This document shows positions 39,701 through 51,700 of a stretch of DNA of 64,000 nucleotides, piece by piece. The notes under the pieces are model-generated. The model searched no databases and was not told the DNA's origin. It saw only the letters and a program-made list of their open reading frames with translations. Both the position numbers and the translations under genes were made by a program. This DNA comes from Agelas oroides (lineage: Eukaryota > Porifera > Demospongiae > Agelasida > Agelasidae), in NCBI GenBank assembly GCA_949130485.1, contig OX422183.1, forward strand, positions 31,404,640 through 31,468,639. The letters run 5' to 3'. Position 1 is the first letter of the stretch. Each line of letters starts with the position of its first letter.

Positions 39701-42700
39701 ACTGGAAGATGTCCATTCTGGCAGGCAATATACAGTGGTGTCACACCAGTCTGGAGGTGAAGAACATTTCAGAGGTAGCACCACAACAACACAGCTGAGG
39801 AATGTCTGGGTATGAGGTGACTGTACATGATTTTCAACTACTGACAGTTCAACTTCATGCATTTAAGTTATGATTCTGGAAGTAAAATGCTCTCAATACA
39901 AACTTGTAAAGGCATCATCTTAGCAGTGAAAAATAGTGAAGAGACATTTTTATTTCCATATAAGGTAAATGAAACTGTGTGTATAGCTTGAGGATGGAGG
40001 TGTTGATGTATATCAATGAGCGTTGAGACAATGTGTGACTGATATCAATATAAGGAAACATTCCAACAAAGCAGGAAGTTATTGTCAGGTGAGTGCGGAA
40101 AGTCCCTTTGAGCATGTGGTATACAGTGCAGTAACAGTGTTTGTACAGTTAAGGAGGCTTCATCTGGCAGTATGTGGCTTCAAAACTATGTGCAGGTTTC
40201 TCAAAGACTTGCCTCAGATTTGAGTATCTATAGCTTCACAGAGTAAAAATTCTCAAATGCAGTCAAGCAAAATTTGTTTAACCCTTTATATCCTGTAGAC
40301 GTCTACAAAAGTCGTAAATTTTAGTGTAGTTACATTACCGTAGACATGTATACACGTCATAGCCACAGGCTAGTGTTATGCGCTCTGTTGACATAGGAAC
40401 AAGATGGTGCAGCCACTTTTGCGGTTAGATAAACTTTGGTCATGGGCTAGTACTTCTGTTGGGGGGCTTCCAGTAGCTATAGCACTTCCTGTTTTCACAA
40501 CGCAGTACTGCGTACATGAAATTGAACAAATTTAGAGGTATTTATGCTCCTCCAGCACCGAATTACGAACTATAAACACTGCTTATAACTATTACTACTC
40601 TAAAACTACCCAACTAAGTAGCAGTGCTCCCTTAGTCTGCTTAGTACGCTAACCTATCATGATAAATCTGAGTTATAAGCACTTACCAGTGACAGATATT
40701 CTCTCAAACTTCCTTGTTTCAACTTTTACTCAAGCTTAAGCAACTACTCTCGCTACCACAACAGCGATTCGCTACTAGAGTCACGTAACTACAAGGTGCA
40801 AACCTTTTATTATCAGACCGCTTGGCTACACGTGAGGGGTCAGCAATAATTTGGTATTTCCAAGTGACGCCCGCCGTTCAAAACATGGGGTTTAAAGGGT
40901 TAACTCTGACTCGTCCTCAGAAACGGGACGTGTTTGCTAGCCTTGTACCATGCACCATGCATATGTATACCACCCACAGGATGTTGTTGTTCCCATAGTG
41001 ATGGAGTCACACAATGTACATTGATTAGCCTACTGGTGATTAAGCTTGGACTATCAAACAGCCATGTGTAGAAACAGTGCACATAACATGTAACTTAAGT
41101 TGTGGTGCTGCTTACTGCAATAAGGTACATGTGATAAGGAGTATAGGATGTACCTTCGTCTGATGGTTGACATCAACCTTTGCTGCAATCAAGTGTTCAA
41201 CTACTGGAAGATGTCCATTCTGGCAGGCCACATACAGTGGTGTCGAATTATCCTGGAGGTAAAAAACAGTTCAGAAATAGGACCACAACAACACAGCTGA
41301 GGAATGTCTGGGTATGAGGTGACTGTACATGACTTCAACTGTTGACAGAGTTCAACTTCATATAATATTCTGGAAGTGAAATGCTCTCAATACAAACTTG
41401 TAAAGGCATCATCTTAGCAGTGAAAAATAGTGAGTTGACAAACTTATTCCATATAAGGTAAATGAAACTGTGTGCATAGCCTGAGGATGGAGGTGTTGAT
41501 GTATATCAATGAGCACTGAGACAGTATGTGACTGATATGAACACAGGGAAACATTCCAACAGAGCAGGAAGTTACGGTCAGGTGAGTGGGGAAAGTCCCC
41601 TTGAGCATGTGTTATAAAGTGCAGTAACAATGGTTTGTGCAGTTAAGGAGGCTTCATCTGGCAGTATGTGACTCTGATAATACCTTCAGGGTTCTCAAAT
41701 GACTTGTCTCAGATTTGAGTATCTAGCTTGTTCACAGAATAAAAATTCTGAAATGCAGTCAAGCAAAATTTATCGTTTATCTCCAACTCATCCTCAGAAA
41801 CGGGACACGTTTCTAGCCTTGTACCATGTTTCTAGCTTTGTACCATGCATCCATGCACATGTATACCACCCACAGGATGTTGCTCCCATAGTGACAGAGT
41901 CACACAATGTACATTGATCAGCCTACCAACAGCCATGTGTAGAAATAGTGCACATAACTTGTAACTTAAGTTGTGTTGCTACTTACTGCAACAAGGTACA
42001 TGTGATAAGAAGTATAGGATGTACCTTTGCCTGATGGTTGACATCTGCCTTTGCTGCAATCAAATGTTCAACTACTGGAAGATGTCCCTCCTGGCAGGCA
42101 ATATACAGTGGTGTCACACCATCCTGGAGTTGAAGAACATTTCAGTGTGTTGAGACAAAGTGCGACTGATATAAAGATGATGAAACGAAACTAGCAGAGC
42201 AGAAGTTAGGGTCATGTGAGTGGGAAAAGTCCCTTTGAGCATGTAGTATATAAAACAGCAACAGTGGTTTGTACAGTTAACCCTTTAATACCAAAAATAA
42301 AATTCTCATTCAATGTTTCTCACCAGCTTCCTAGTATATGGTGATACACTTCGCTAAGCGCTTTCCGTGGTCAACTAAAACTTGGGGGACTTCCCTCACA
42401 GTTATCAGCAATCCCGAACGCAGGAAAGAGTGGGGATGAACGAGGTGGGGCAAATTACGGACCTAGCCGCGTGCGAGGATGCCATTCAAACAGCTGTACA
42501 AAAGCGCCCATTCTCTCAAAGGATACAAATGTTCATTGATTTTCACTTGGCTGACAGAGAGAGGGGGCCAACAGGGACTCGTAACTGAAGCGCTATTTCA
42601 GGTAAGCTTAGAACGAAGGTAGCATAAGCCTTTTTTTAGTCATACCATTTGAATGGCCAACAATGGCAGACACGTTGCTGCCCAAAGAGCTACCCGCTGT

Positions 42701-45700
42701 ACTGCTTAGCAACATAGCCTGCCTTTACCACCGTAGTTATATGATGTGGGGATACTTACCTACCACCTAGAGTAGTATATCTCTCTTACCTCACGTCCAG
42801 GGAGAAAGAAGCAGTAGAAATCACTATTAAATTGCTACCAAAAGTGAACTATCAGTGTTAAAGGGTTAAGGAGGCCCCATGCATCTGACAGTATGTGGTT
42901 TCAATACTGACTTTGGGTTTCTCAAATGACTTGTCTCAGATTTGAGTATCTAGCTTCTTCACAGAACAAAAATCCTCAAATGCAGTCAAGCTGAGCAAAA
43001 TTTGTTTAACTCTGACTCATCCTCAGAAACTGGACACATTTCTAGCCTTGTACCAAGGCTGTACTCAGGTGAGGTATGAGGTTAGACATGTTTTCTCTTC
43101 CTAAAAAAGCTCACCACCGATGAGTGAAACATTGGGGCTCAACAGCAACTGATTCAAGTTTTGCCAACCCCTTCCTACTGTCCTCATCAATATACACCTA
43201 TACCGCAGTGCCACAGAGATGACATCTTCACTTGAAACTGATACTCGAACCCGTACCCTGAGATATACTTCGGTCCCGGGAGATTTACAGTGAAGAACCA
43301 ATCACCTCCCCGGAGATACTGTCAGAGCCTCCCCCGATGCAGGACAACAATGTCAACACCGTACAGGAGATACCAAACAGCCAATTCAGACTGTTCCTCT
43401 CGGTAACACGGTACATGCCCTGTACAAGTAGTTTATATCATAGTCCTTCCCCCCTTCTGTTTAGCTCCACACCCACCCCAAGCCCAGCCCATGTCCCGAC
43501 CCCTAACTCCCCCACCAATAGTCTAACCTCTCTCCATAGCACTAGCTCCCAGCATGATGAATTCCTGCCTGGATCCCCTGAACTATTCAGCCCCACTCCC
43601 ACAAGTAGCACAATCCAGAACAAGTGGCCATAACTCCCCCCCCCCCCCCCCACTCCTTCTCCCTCAATGATCCCCACGCATTAGGAGAAGGCACAGGCTA
43701 CATAATTATGCAAGCCTTGCTTTAACAAATGGGAGCTACGATGTGCACAGCAGTGTTGGCACTCCCCCACCTGACACCCCAACATCAACACAGCCAGTGG
43801 CACACTACAAGTGACAGATGAGCAAAGTTGAATCATAATAACATTCCTCCACCTTGGCCTGCAGGTCCACTGTAGCCCCGGCATGAAGGAGCAACTCCAC
43901 AATCCCATCATGCTCCTCCTGACTAGCATCAAATAGTGGGAAGAATCCATCCTATGAGTGTGTGTGTGTGTGTGTGTGTTGGTGTGCATGTGTGTGTGCA
44001 TGCATAGATTGGTAAGACATATATAATCTTTACTATTCAATATTCAGGAAAAGTACCGAATGTAGTTAAGGAAGATGTTTACCTACTTATTCAGGAAAGC
44101 ACTAGTACCACCATGTCAGGTATTGTATCAGTGAATTCAGAATATGAATACAAATGAACACATACACACATATGTACTGCAATCATACAAGTACAGTAGA
44201 ACAGGATGTTTACAACTGACACAAACATGATGTTACTAGTGCATACTGTATGTTCTACATAATGCTCACCAATAAGGGTACAGCATACATTTCAATGTAT
44301 GTACCATAATCAACACAAAGTAAGGGTAAATATTTTCATAATGCACGACTAAAACATGCAAACATTTGGAGAGGATGGACACCAAAGTAAGGCATTGACT
44401 TAGGCTCCTGTTCTGTCCTGTGCTCACCTTGTCCTGTAGGTTGGGGTTGGTTCCAGCTCGCAGGAGGACTTCTACTACCTTGTGGTGGCCTCTGATACTG
44501 GCTTTTTTAAGTGCTGTCCAACCGTTCTGTATGGTAGAATGAGTGAGAGCAACCACATGAGATGACTCTAGAGTAACAGCTGACAGCAGTACACCTTGGT
44601 ATAATATAGCATCTATATTGCAGTAACTAAGCAGTAGTGACCAGTAAGTCATTTGCTACAGTTGTCATGGCAACACAGGCCCATAGGAAGCAATATTTAG
44701 TTGGTCAGGCAATAAACTGTTGCCACTAGGGGGGTCTGGTGGCATGCCCCCCCAGGAAAATTTTGTATTTCAGCCATTCTAAGATCACTTCTGGTGCAAT
44801 ATTGGGAAGAAAGAACAAGACTTGCCTAACCTGCCGCCAAACATAGAAATGTGCATGCTCGAAGCCTTAACATTTGCGCATTCAGTGACTCCACTTCACT
44901 CCCATAGAAATATAAATGGCAATTGCAATTGACTCTGCAGCTCACCAACATCCTCGAGTCGTGCACCGAGGGAGAACAATCAAAGCATCTACGGCCTTAC
45001 GGTGACAATCACTTCCTTGATGTTTCTTGAACGCCTTAGGGTCCTTTTTCCAGTATGTAAAAAACCTTTGGAGATAAACGCTGGCTCCCCCTTCGTACTC
45101 ACTAAGAACTTTTTCTCAGCCTCACAGCGCATAGAAAGGTAGCAGAATGCAGTGTCTGTTTTGACATCACAGTGCAGCCAGCTGAACGTGTCACACCATT
45201 CAGCCCGGAAACTCCTCTCCTCGCCCTTTGTACCAAACTGTCGCTTTGGAAAGTTAAAACGCTTTAGAACTGCGACTCGGCCATGTTGCGCGCGTATGGA
45301 CGTCGCGGCTGTTACACATGGAGTTGTAAATATGTGGGTGTAGCTGAAGTCATTGCAGCTGTGCTGCAGCGCTTCAGCCACTCCCACGTTTTGTGCTACA
45401 CGTACACGGAGGTTTGGGGCGCTGAGATTGGTCCGGCGGCCGCCGGACCTGCCGGACCTGCTCCTACGGCCCTGCAACATCCTCCACACCCGCTTCTCAA
45501 CATGCACTAGTGGAGTCAAACACATACATGAGATAGAAACACTACTCAAATCACAGTTCAAATTGCGTACAGTACACATGGTACACTGAAATTATTCCAC
45601 CTAGCCTCATTCCCAGGCTCCTTCTCAGCTTGTGCCACATACAGTATGGGACACAAGCTGGGAGGAGCCTGGAACAACAGTAATTGACTCCTCCTGCACA

Positions 45701-48700
45701 CAATATCTTGGGGTCATAGAAACTGCTGTGACCTACGTACACGGTCATGGTGGTATTGGCTAATGACCCGACCTTTTATGATACTCTTGTGCCCAGTCGT
45801 ATGTCCATTTGCAATGGTCTAGGAATAAGGCTACTGCATTTGTGCATGTGCAGGCAATGCCTGCCCGGCACATAGTCTCAAAAAATTTATTCTGTGACCA
45901 AAACTGAATCCCTCTTCCTAGGTGCGTAGCCTTGTTCTCAGACTCACATTCTCTGTCCACATATTCTGGGAATGTGGCTACTAGGTGCTAGACATAAGTA
46001 CACACACACGATTGTCATGTTTCCCCCTAGCAAGTTCATGCTTCCAGTCACCACTGGCTGTGTGCTGGACATGTTTTCTGTCCTTCCTATGGTCCTGAAT
46101 GTTGTTTGGTGGTTAGTGTACAATGAACACAGCAAGTGATACACTACAAGTGACAGATGAACAAAGTTGAATAACATTCCTCCACCTTGGTCTGCAGGTC
46201 CACTGTAGCCCCGGTATGAAGGAACATCTCCACAATCCCATCATGTCCCTCCTGACTAGCACCAAAGAGTGGGAAGAATCCATCCTGTGAGTGTGTGTGT
46301 ATGTGTGTGTTGGTGTGCATGTGTGTGTGTGCGTGTGCATGCATTAATTGGTAAGATATATAGAATGTTCACCTATTCAATATTCAGGAAAGCACTAGCA
46401 CCACCATGTCAGGTACTGTATCAGTGAATTCAGAACATGAATACAAATGAACACATACACACATATGTACTGCAATCATACAAGTACAGTAGAACAGGAT
46501 GTTTACAACTGACACAAACATGGTGTTACAGGGCACAATGTAAGTTCTACATAATGCTCAGCAATAAGGGTACAGTATACATTTCAATCTCTGTACCATA
46601 ATAAGGGTAAATATGTTCATAACGTACGACTAAAAACATGCAAAACAGGTGGAGAGAATGGACATCAAAAGTAAGGCATTGACTTAGGCTCCTGTTCTGT
46701 CCTGTGCTCACCTTGTCCTGTAGGTTGGGGTTGGCTCCAGCTCGCAGGAGGACTTCTACTACCTTGTGGTGGCCTCTGATACTGGCTTTTTTAAGTGCTG
46801 TCCAACCATCCTGTATGGTAGAATGAGTGAGAGCAACCACATGAGATGGCTCTAGAGTAACAGCTGACAGCAGTACACCCTGGTATATAATATAGCATCT
46901 ATATTGCAGTAACTAAGCAGTAGTGACCAGTAGGTCATTTGCTACAGTTGTCATGACAACATCCACACCTGCCTCTCAACATGCACTAGTGGAGTCAAAC
47001 ACATACATGAGATAGAAACACTACTCAAATCACAGTTCAAATTGTGTACAGTACACATGGTACACTGGAATTATTCCACCTAGCCTCATTCCCAGCCTCC
47101 TCCTCAGCTTGTGCCACATACAGTATATGACAAAAGCTGAAAGGAGCCTGGAACAACAGTAATTGACTCCTCCTGCACACACTACCAGGGTCATAGAAAC
47201 TGCTGTGACCTACGTACACAGTCATGGTAGTATTGGCTTGTGATCCAACCTTTTATGATACTCTTGTCCCTGGTCGTGTGTCCATTTGCAATGGTCTAGT
47301 AATATGTGCATGTGCAGGAGGAATATCCACCTAGCACATAGTCTCAAGAAATTTACGATAGACTATTCTGTGACCGAAACGGAAACCCATCTTCCTAGGA
47401 GCTTAGCCTTGTTTTCAGACTCTCATTCTCTGTCCACATATTCTGGGAATGTGGCTACTAGGTGCTAGACATAAGTACACACACACAATTGTCATGTTTC
47501 CCCCTAGCCAGTTCATGCTTCCAGTCACCACTGGCTGTGTGCTGGACATTTTTTCTGTCCTTCTACGGTCCTGAATGATGTGTGGTAGTTAGTGTACAAT
47601 GAACACAGCAAGTGACACACTACAAGTGACGGATGAACAAAGTTGAATCATAATAACAATCCTCCACCTTGGCCTGCAGGTCCACTGTAGCCCCGGCCTG
47701 AAGGAGCATCTCCACAATCCCATCATGTCCCTCCTGACTAGCAGCATAGAGTGGGAAGAATCCATCCTATGTGTGTGTGTGTGTGTGTGTGTTTGTGTGT
47801 TAGTGTGTGTGTGTGTGTGTGTGTGCATGTGTGTGTGCATGCATAGATTGGTAAGACATATATAATCTTTACTATTCAATATTCAGGAAAAGTACTGAAT
47901 GTAGTTAAGGAAGATGTTTACCTACTTATTCAGGAAAGCACTAGTACCACCATGTCAGGTACTGTATCAGCGAATTTAGAGCATGAATACATACACACAT
48001 ATGTACTGCAACCATACAAGTACAGGATGTTTACATCTGACACAAACATGGTGTTACTAGTAAGTTCTACATACTGCTCAGCAATAAGGGTACAGTATAC
48101 ATTTCAATCTCTGTACCATAATCAACACAAAATAAAGGCAAATGTTTTCGTAATGTACGACTAAAACATGCAAACATTTGGAGAGGATGGATACCAAAAG
48201 TAAGGCATTGACTTAGGCTCCTCCTGTTCTGTCCTGTGCTCACCTTGTCCTGTAGGTTGGGGTTGGCTCCAGCTCGCAGGAGGACCTCTACTACTTTGTG
48301 GTGGCCTCTGATACTGGCTTTTTTAAGTGCTGTCCAACCATTCTGTATGGTAGAATGAGTGAGAGCAACCACATGAAATGGCTCCACAATAACAGCTGAC
48401 AGCAGTACACCTTGGTATAATATAGCATCTATATTGCCGCATACAGTATTTGACAAAAGCTGAGGATGAGCCAGGAACAACAGTAACTGATTCCTGAACA
48501 CAATATCAGGATCCTAGAAACTGCTGCTACATGGTCATGGTGGTATTGGTTAACGACCCAACCTCTTGTGCCCACTTGCAATGGTCTAGGAATAAGGCTA
48601 CTGCATTTGTGCATTTGCAGGAGCAATACCTGCCCGGCACATAGTCTCAAAAAATTTAAGATAGACTATTCGGTGACCAAAATGGAAACCCATCTTCCTA

Positions 48701-51700
48701 GGAGCTTAGCCTTGTTTTCAGACTCATTCTCTATCCACATATTCTGGGAATGTGGCTACAAGGTGCTAGACATAAGTACACACACGATTGTCATGTTTCC
48801 CCCTAGCAAGTTCATGCTACCGGTCACAACTAGTGTGTGCTGGACATGTTTTCTGTCCTTTCTATGATCCTGAACGTTGTGTGGTGGTTACATTTACAAC
48901 TCTCACCAGATTCAGGTTGTGGTATACATTTCAAATAATGTGACAGTATATAGCAAGTGAGGAGTCAGGATGCTTGCTGTCAAAACTCGTCCATACTACA
49001 TATACTCATTGCTGTATGTTACACTGTTAATGTTTTATGCACTGTGTCACTAAATTTATGGAGTGAGGCTCATATGTGCTGTGCAGATGTGCCAATTGTT
49101 TGTGCATCTATGCAGCATGTATGAACTCTGGACTTAACAGCATACAGCATCTTGAACACAGTAGTGTCATTAGGATATGTGACTGATTAATTATTGCTAC
49201 TTCTATCCAGGACTGTAACATATATGGGAGTTATGGAAGTGTTCATGACTCATGATCCTGTAAATGAATGGACTACAGTACTGGTACAACACTGAGAACC
49301 TGGAATCAAAATTCATATCATGTTGACCACTTACAAAATCAGTCATGTTGACATTGACACCAGTTGTGAGAAAGTAGTGGACCTGTCCCACCAGGCCACA
49401 CTGGCATGCCTCCCACAGTTCCACCTCCTGGAGTAGAGAGAAAGCATGATCAAGGTTGGGAAAAGCTCACATAAAGTTTCAAGCACATGTTCTTGCAATA
49501 TTTAGACTTCAGGAGGGCACATGCAGTGGGAGTCAACAGTGTTACTATAACAGCAGTGTTACTGCTATAACTAACCATATATCTTGCCAATTATACACTA
49601 CATAAGAGTGCACATGTAACTACAACATGCACAACTGTGGGAAGAATCCTACCTTGTCCACGAGGTCTATGCACTTCACCTGCACTACACTATGAATACA
49701 CAAGCAACACTGTGTACAGTACACATTGAGACCATAACCTCCTTACCTTGATAGTTGGACAGTTGTACATCCGATCACCAACAGCAAGCCCAGTCACCAT
49801 GCTTTCTGCTAGCAGTCGATCTCCACTCAGTCCACCAACCCTTGCTGACTTGATGTAGGCTACAAGGTCATGAGAGGCCAGCCAACACAGAACAAACGGA
49901 GCTTTTGAACAACCAGCATAAACTAGAGCTGCTTTTGGCACTTGAAAGAAGCCACTGAGAGCAGTGGTGACTTGCTCATAGTCAGCGATACAAAGCAGAG
50001 GCTTATTCACTTCAACTGAGATGCGAACAATTTTTCGAGTTGAAGTGACTTTATGCTCAGGCAGTCTAGCAAAGACAGTGGGGTGGAGTGACTGCAGCTC
50101 TGAAAGTGGAGCGTTGTGGACTGTCTTCAGGTCAGCCACATCCAGGTCATTCTCACCACTTGCCAAGGTTGGCAGCTGACGAATGCAAAGTACTAGGTGG
50201 CCTTTGCTAGCTCTAGCCTCTACAAACTCAGCTAGTTTGATGGCTGCTGTGTTGCAGCCTGAAGCTTCCAGGAGGAGGCCCAACATGTCTGTGCTGAGAG
50301 GGTTCCAGTAGGGAGCCATCAGCCTAAACAGCTCTCGAACTGTTTCAGCATATTCGTAGGCAAGTGGGTCAACTAGTGGAGCTACCTTTCCCTCATCTAG
50401 GGGCAAGGCAAGTGAAGCAAGGATCTGCTTGAGCTTAGCTAAGGCATTGGGGAACTGGTCAAGCAGGTCCATCACTTTTCGCTGCAGCTGCTGGAATAGT
50501 TCAGAGGTTTCAGACAGGTCGGAGTGGACTGCGGTGGCGAGACTTGGTGGTCTCACCTGTCTGAAAGTTGGGTGCTTGTAGTCTGCACAGCACAAAAATA
50601 AATGTGGGAAGAATTATAGCTCCAAGATTACAAAGTCAAAACAATCAGTGTCAGTAAAGGTGTATCTGACTGGATAATGGATGACTCTACATAACACAAA
50701 CAGGGCGTAGCTAGGTGCTAAGTATTGGGTGGGGACATGCAATAATGTTTTTTGCAGTGTGGATGTTGGAGGGGTCCAAGCTCAGAAAGTGTTTCCAAAG
50801 CCTTACAAAGATGACATTTATAGTGGGCTTTTTGTGTTTTGCGCAGCAGGGCAGACACCTCCCACCCTCTCCCCACCCCCATGATAGCGGCATCTGACTA
50901 CACATGCATGCTCCATCGCCATGTACCAGCCATATACATGTGGCTGATACAAGGAGCAACCCATGAGTGCTAGGTGGGGGGACTATATTTGTTTTGTTCT
51001 TTCCTTTTTGTGGTCATTTTGAGGTTTTGGTTACTCTTGTAGGTATGTACAGATACATAACATACACCCTACAATATACAGCAGAAACTCTCCTAAAGGA
51101 CAACCCTGAGATAAAGACACCTAGCGTAGTTAATCAGGATGCTTGACTCAATCCCAACTTCATGTAAATACATGTATTTATCCCCCTGAAATAAGTACAC
51201 CTCACTAATCAGGACAAATCATTTGGTTCCACTGTATACCTCTGATAGATGCATCTTGTACAGGGCATACCTTGCAGTAGCTTCCTTGCAATGTGCTCCT
51301 GTTCAGTGACATCCAGAGTGTCACACAGCTTGAGTGGTGGACAGTCAGATGCAAAAAGCTGGTTAATGATCACAGAATTCTGTGCAAACCTTTGTCTATA
51401 TGATTCAGCCTCTTTCTTTGCTGTTTCAGTCATAAGCAGCTTGTCCACTAGTATCGGCAGGAGTTGGCTGGGTTCCAAGTGCTGCCAGAGGAATGAGTAG
51501 TTGGTACGCATTACACGGGCACCTTTCATCCGGAGTTTATACTCTGGGATGTCTTCAGGATTTTCTGGCTCATCCAGGTCTGAAAAAATAAATGTGACAA
51601 TTACACTGTATAGACAAAGTGCTCTTCATTCTACATGCTGTTCTAAGCCCACACATAGTTGTATACTTGGCATACATACTGATCAAATTTCAGATGTGGA

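Larger units (their letters stand above)
38751..43050. repeat. Tandem genomic blocks of about 0.87 kb, each with one ankyrin exon
   Basis: Units start at the exons at 39652, 41154 and 42025 (repeats ending ADVNRQTK, VDVNHQTK, ADVNHQAK); 38751 is an older relative. Matching flanks include CAGCTGAGGAATGTCTGGGT and TTCATCTGGCAGTATGTG. The first unit measures 1502 bp, and 880 bp once its 622-bp insertion is removed, against 871 bp for the next. Confidence 0.88.
43681..48900. repeat. Three tandem blocks of about 1.5 kb, each with two ankyrin exons
   Basis: Each block has an exon DGFFPL...QEGHDGIVEM followed upstream by an exon (N/D)GWTALKKASIRGHHKVVE. Exon pairs: 43853 + 44428; 46186 + 46712; 47668 + 48244. 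Intron sequences match along almost the whole length. Spacing from 46186 to 47668 is 1482 bp; from 43853 to 46186 it is 2333 bp, or 1529 bp after subtracting the hAT insertion and its duplicated target. GT-rich microsatellites differ in length between copies. Confidence 0.92.

Noticed and set aside
43337-43633. 98-aa plus-strand frame rich in Ser/Pro/Thr
   Set aside because: Composition driven by C/T-rich DNA in an intron of the Death/ankyrin gene; no recognisable domain or splice context.
43681-44040. 119-aa minus-strand frame overlapping an ankyrin exon
   Set aside because: It is the wrong frame; the exon 43853-43951 reads DGFFPLFDASQEEHDG in another frame with proper splice sites.
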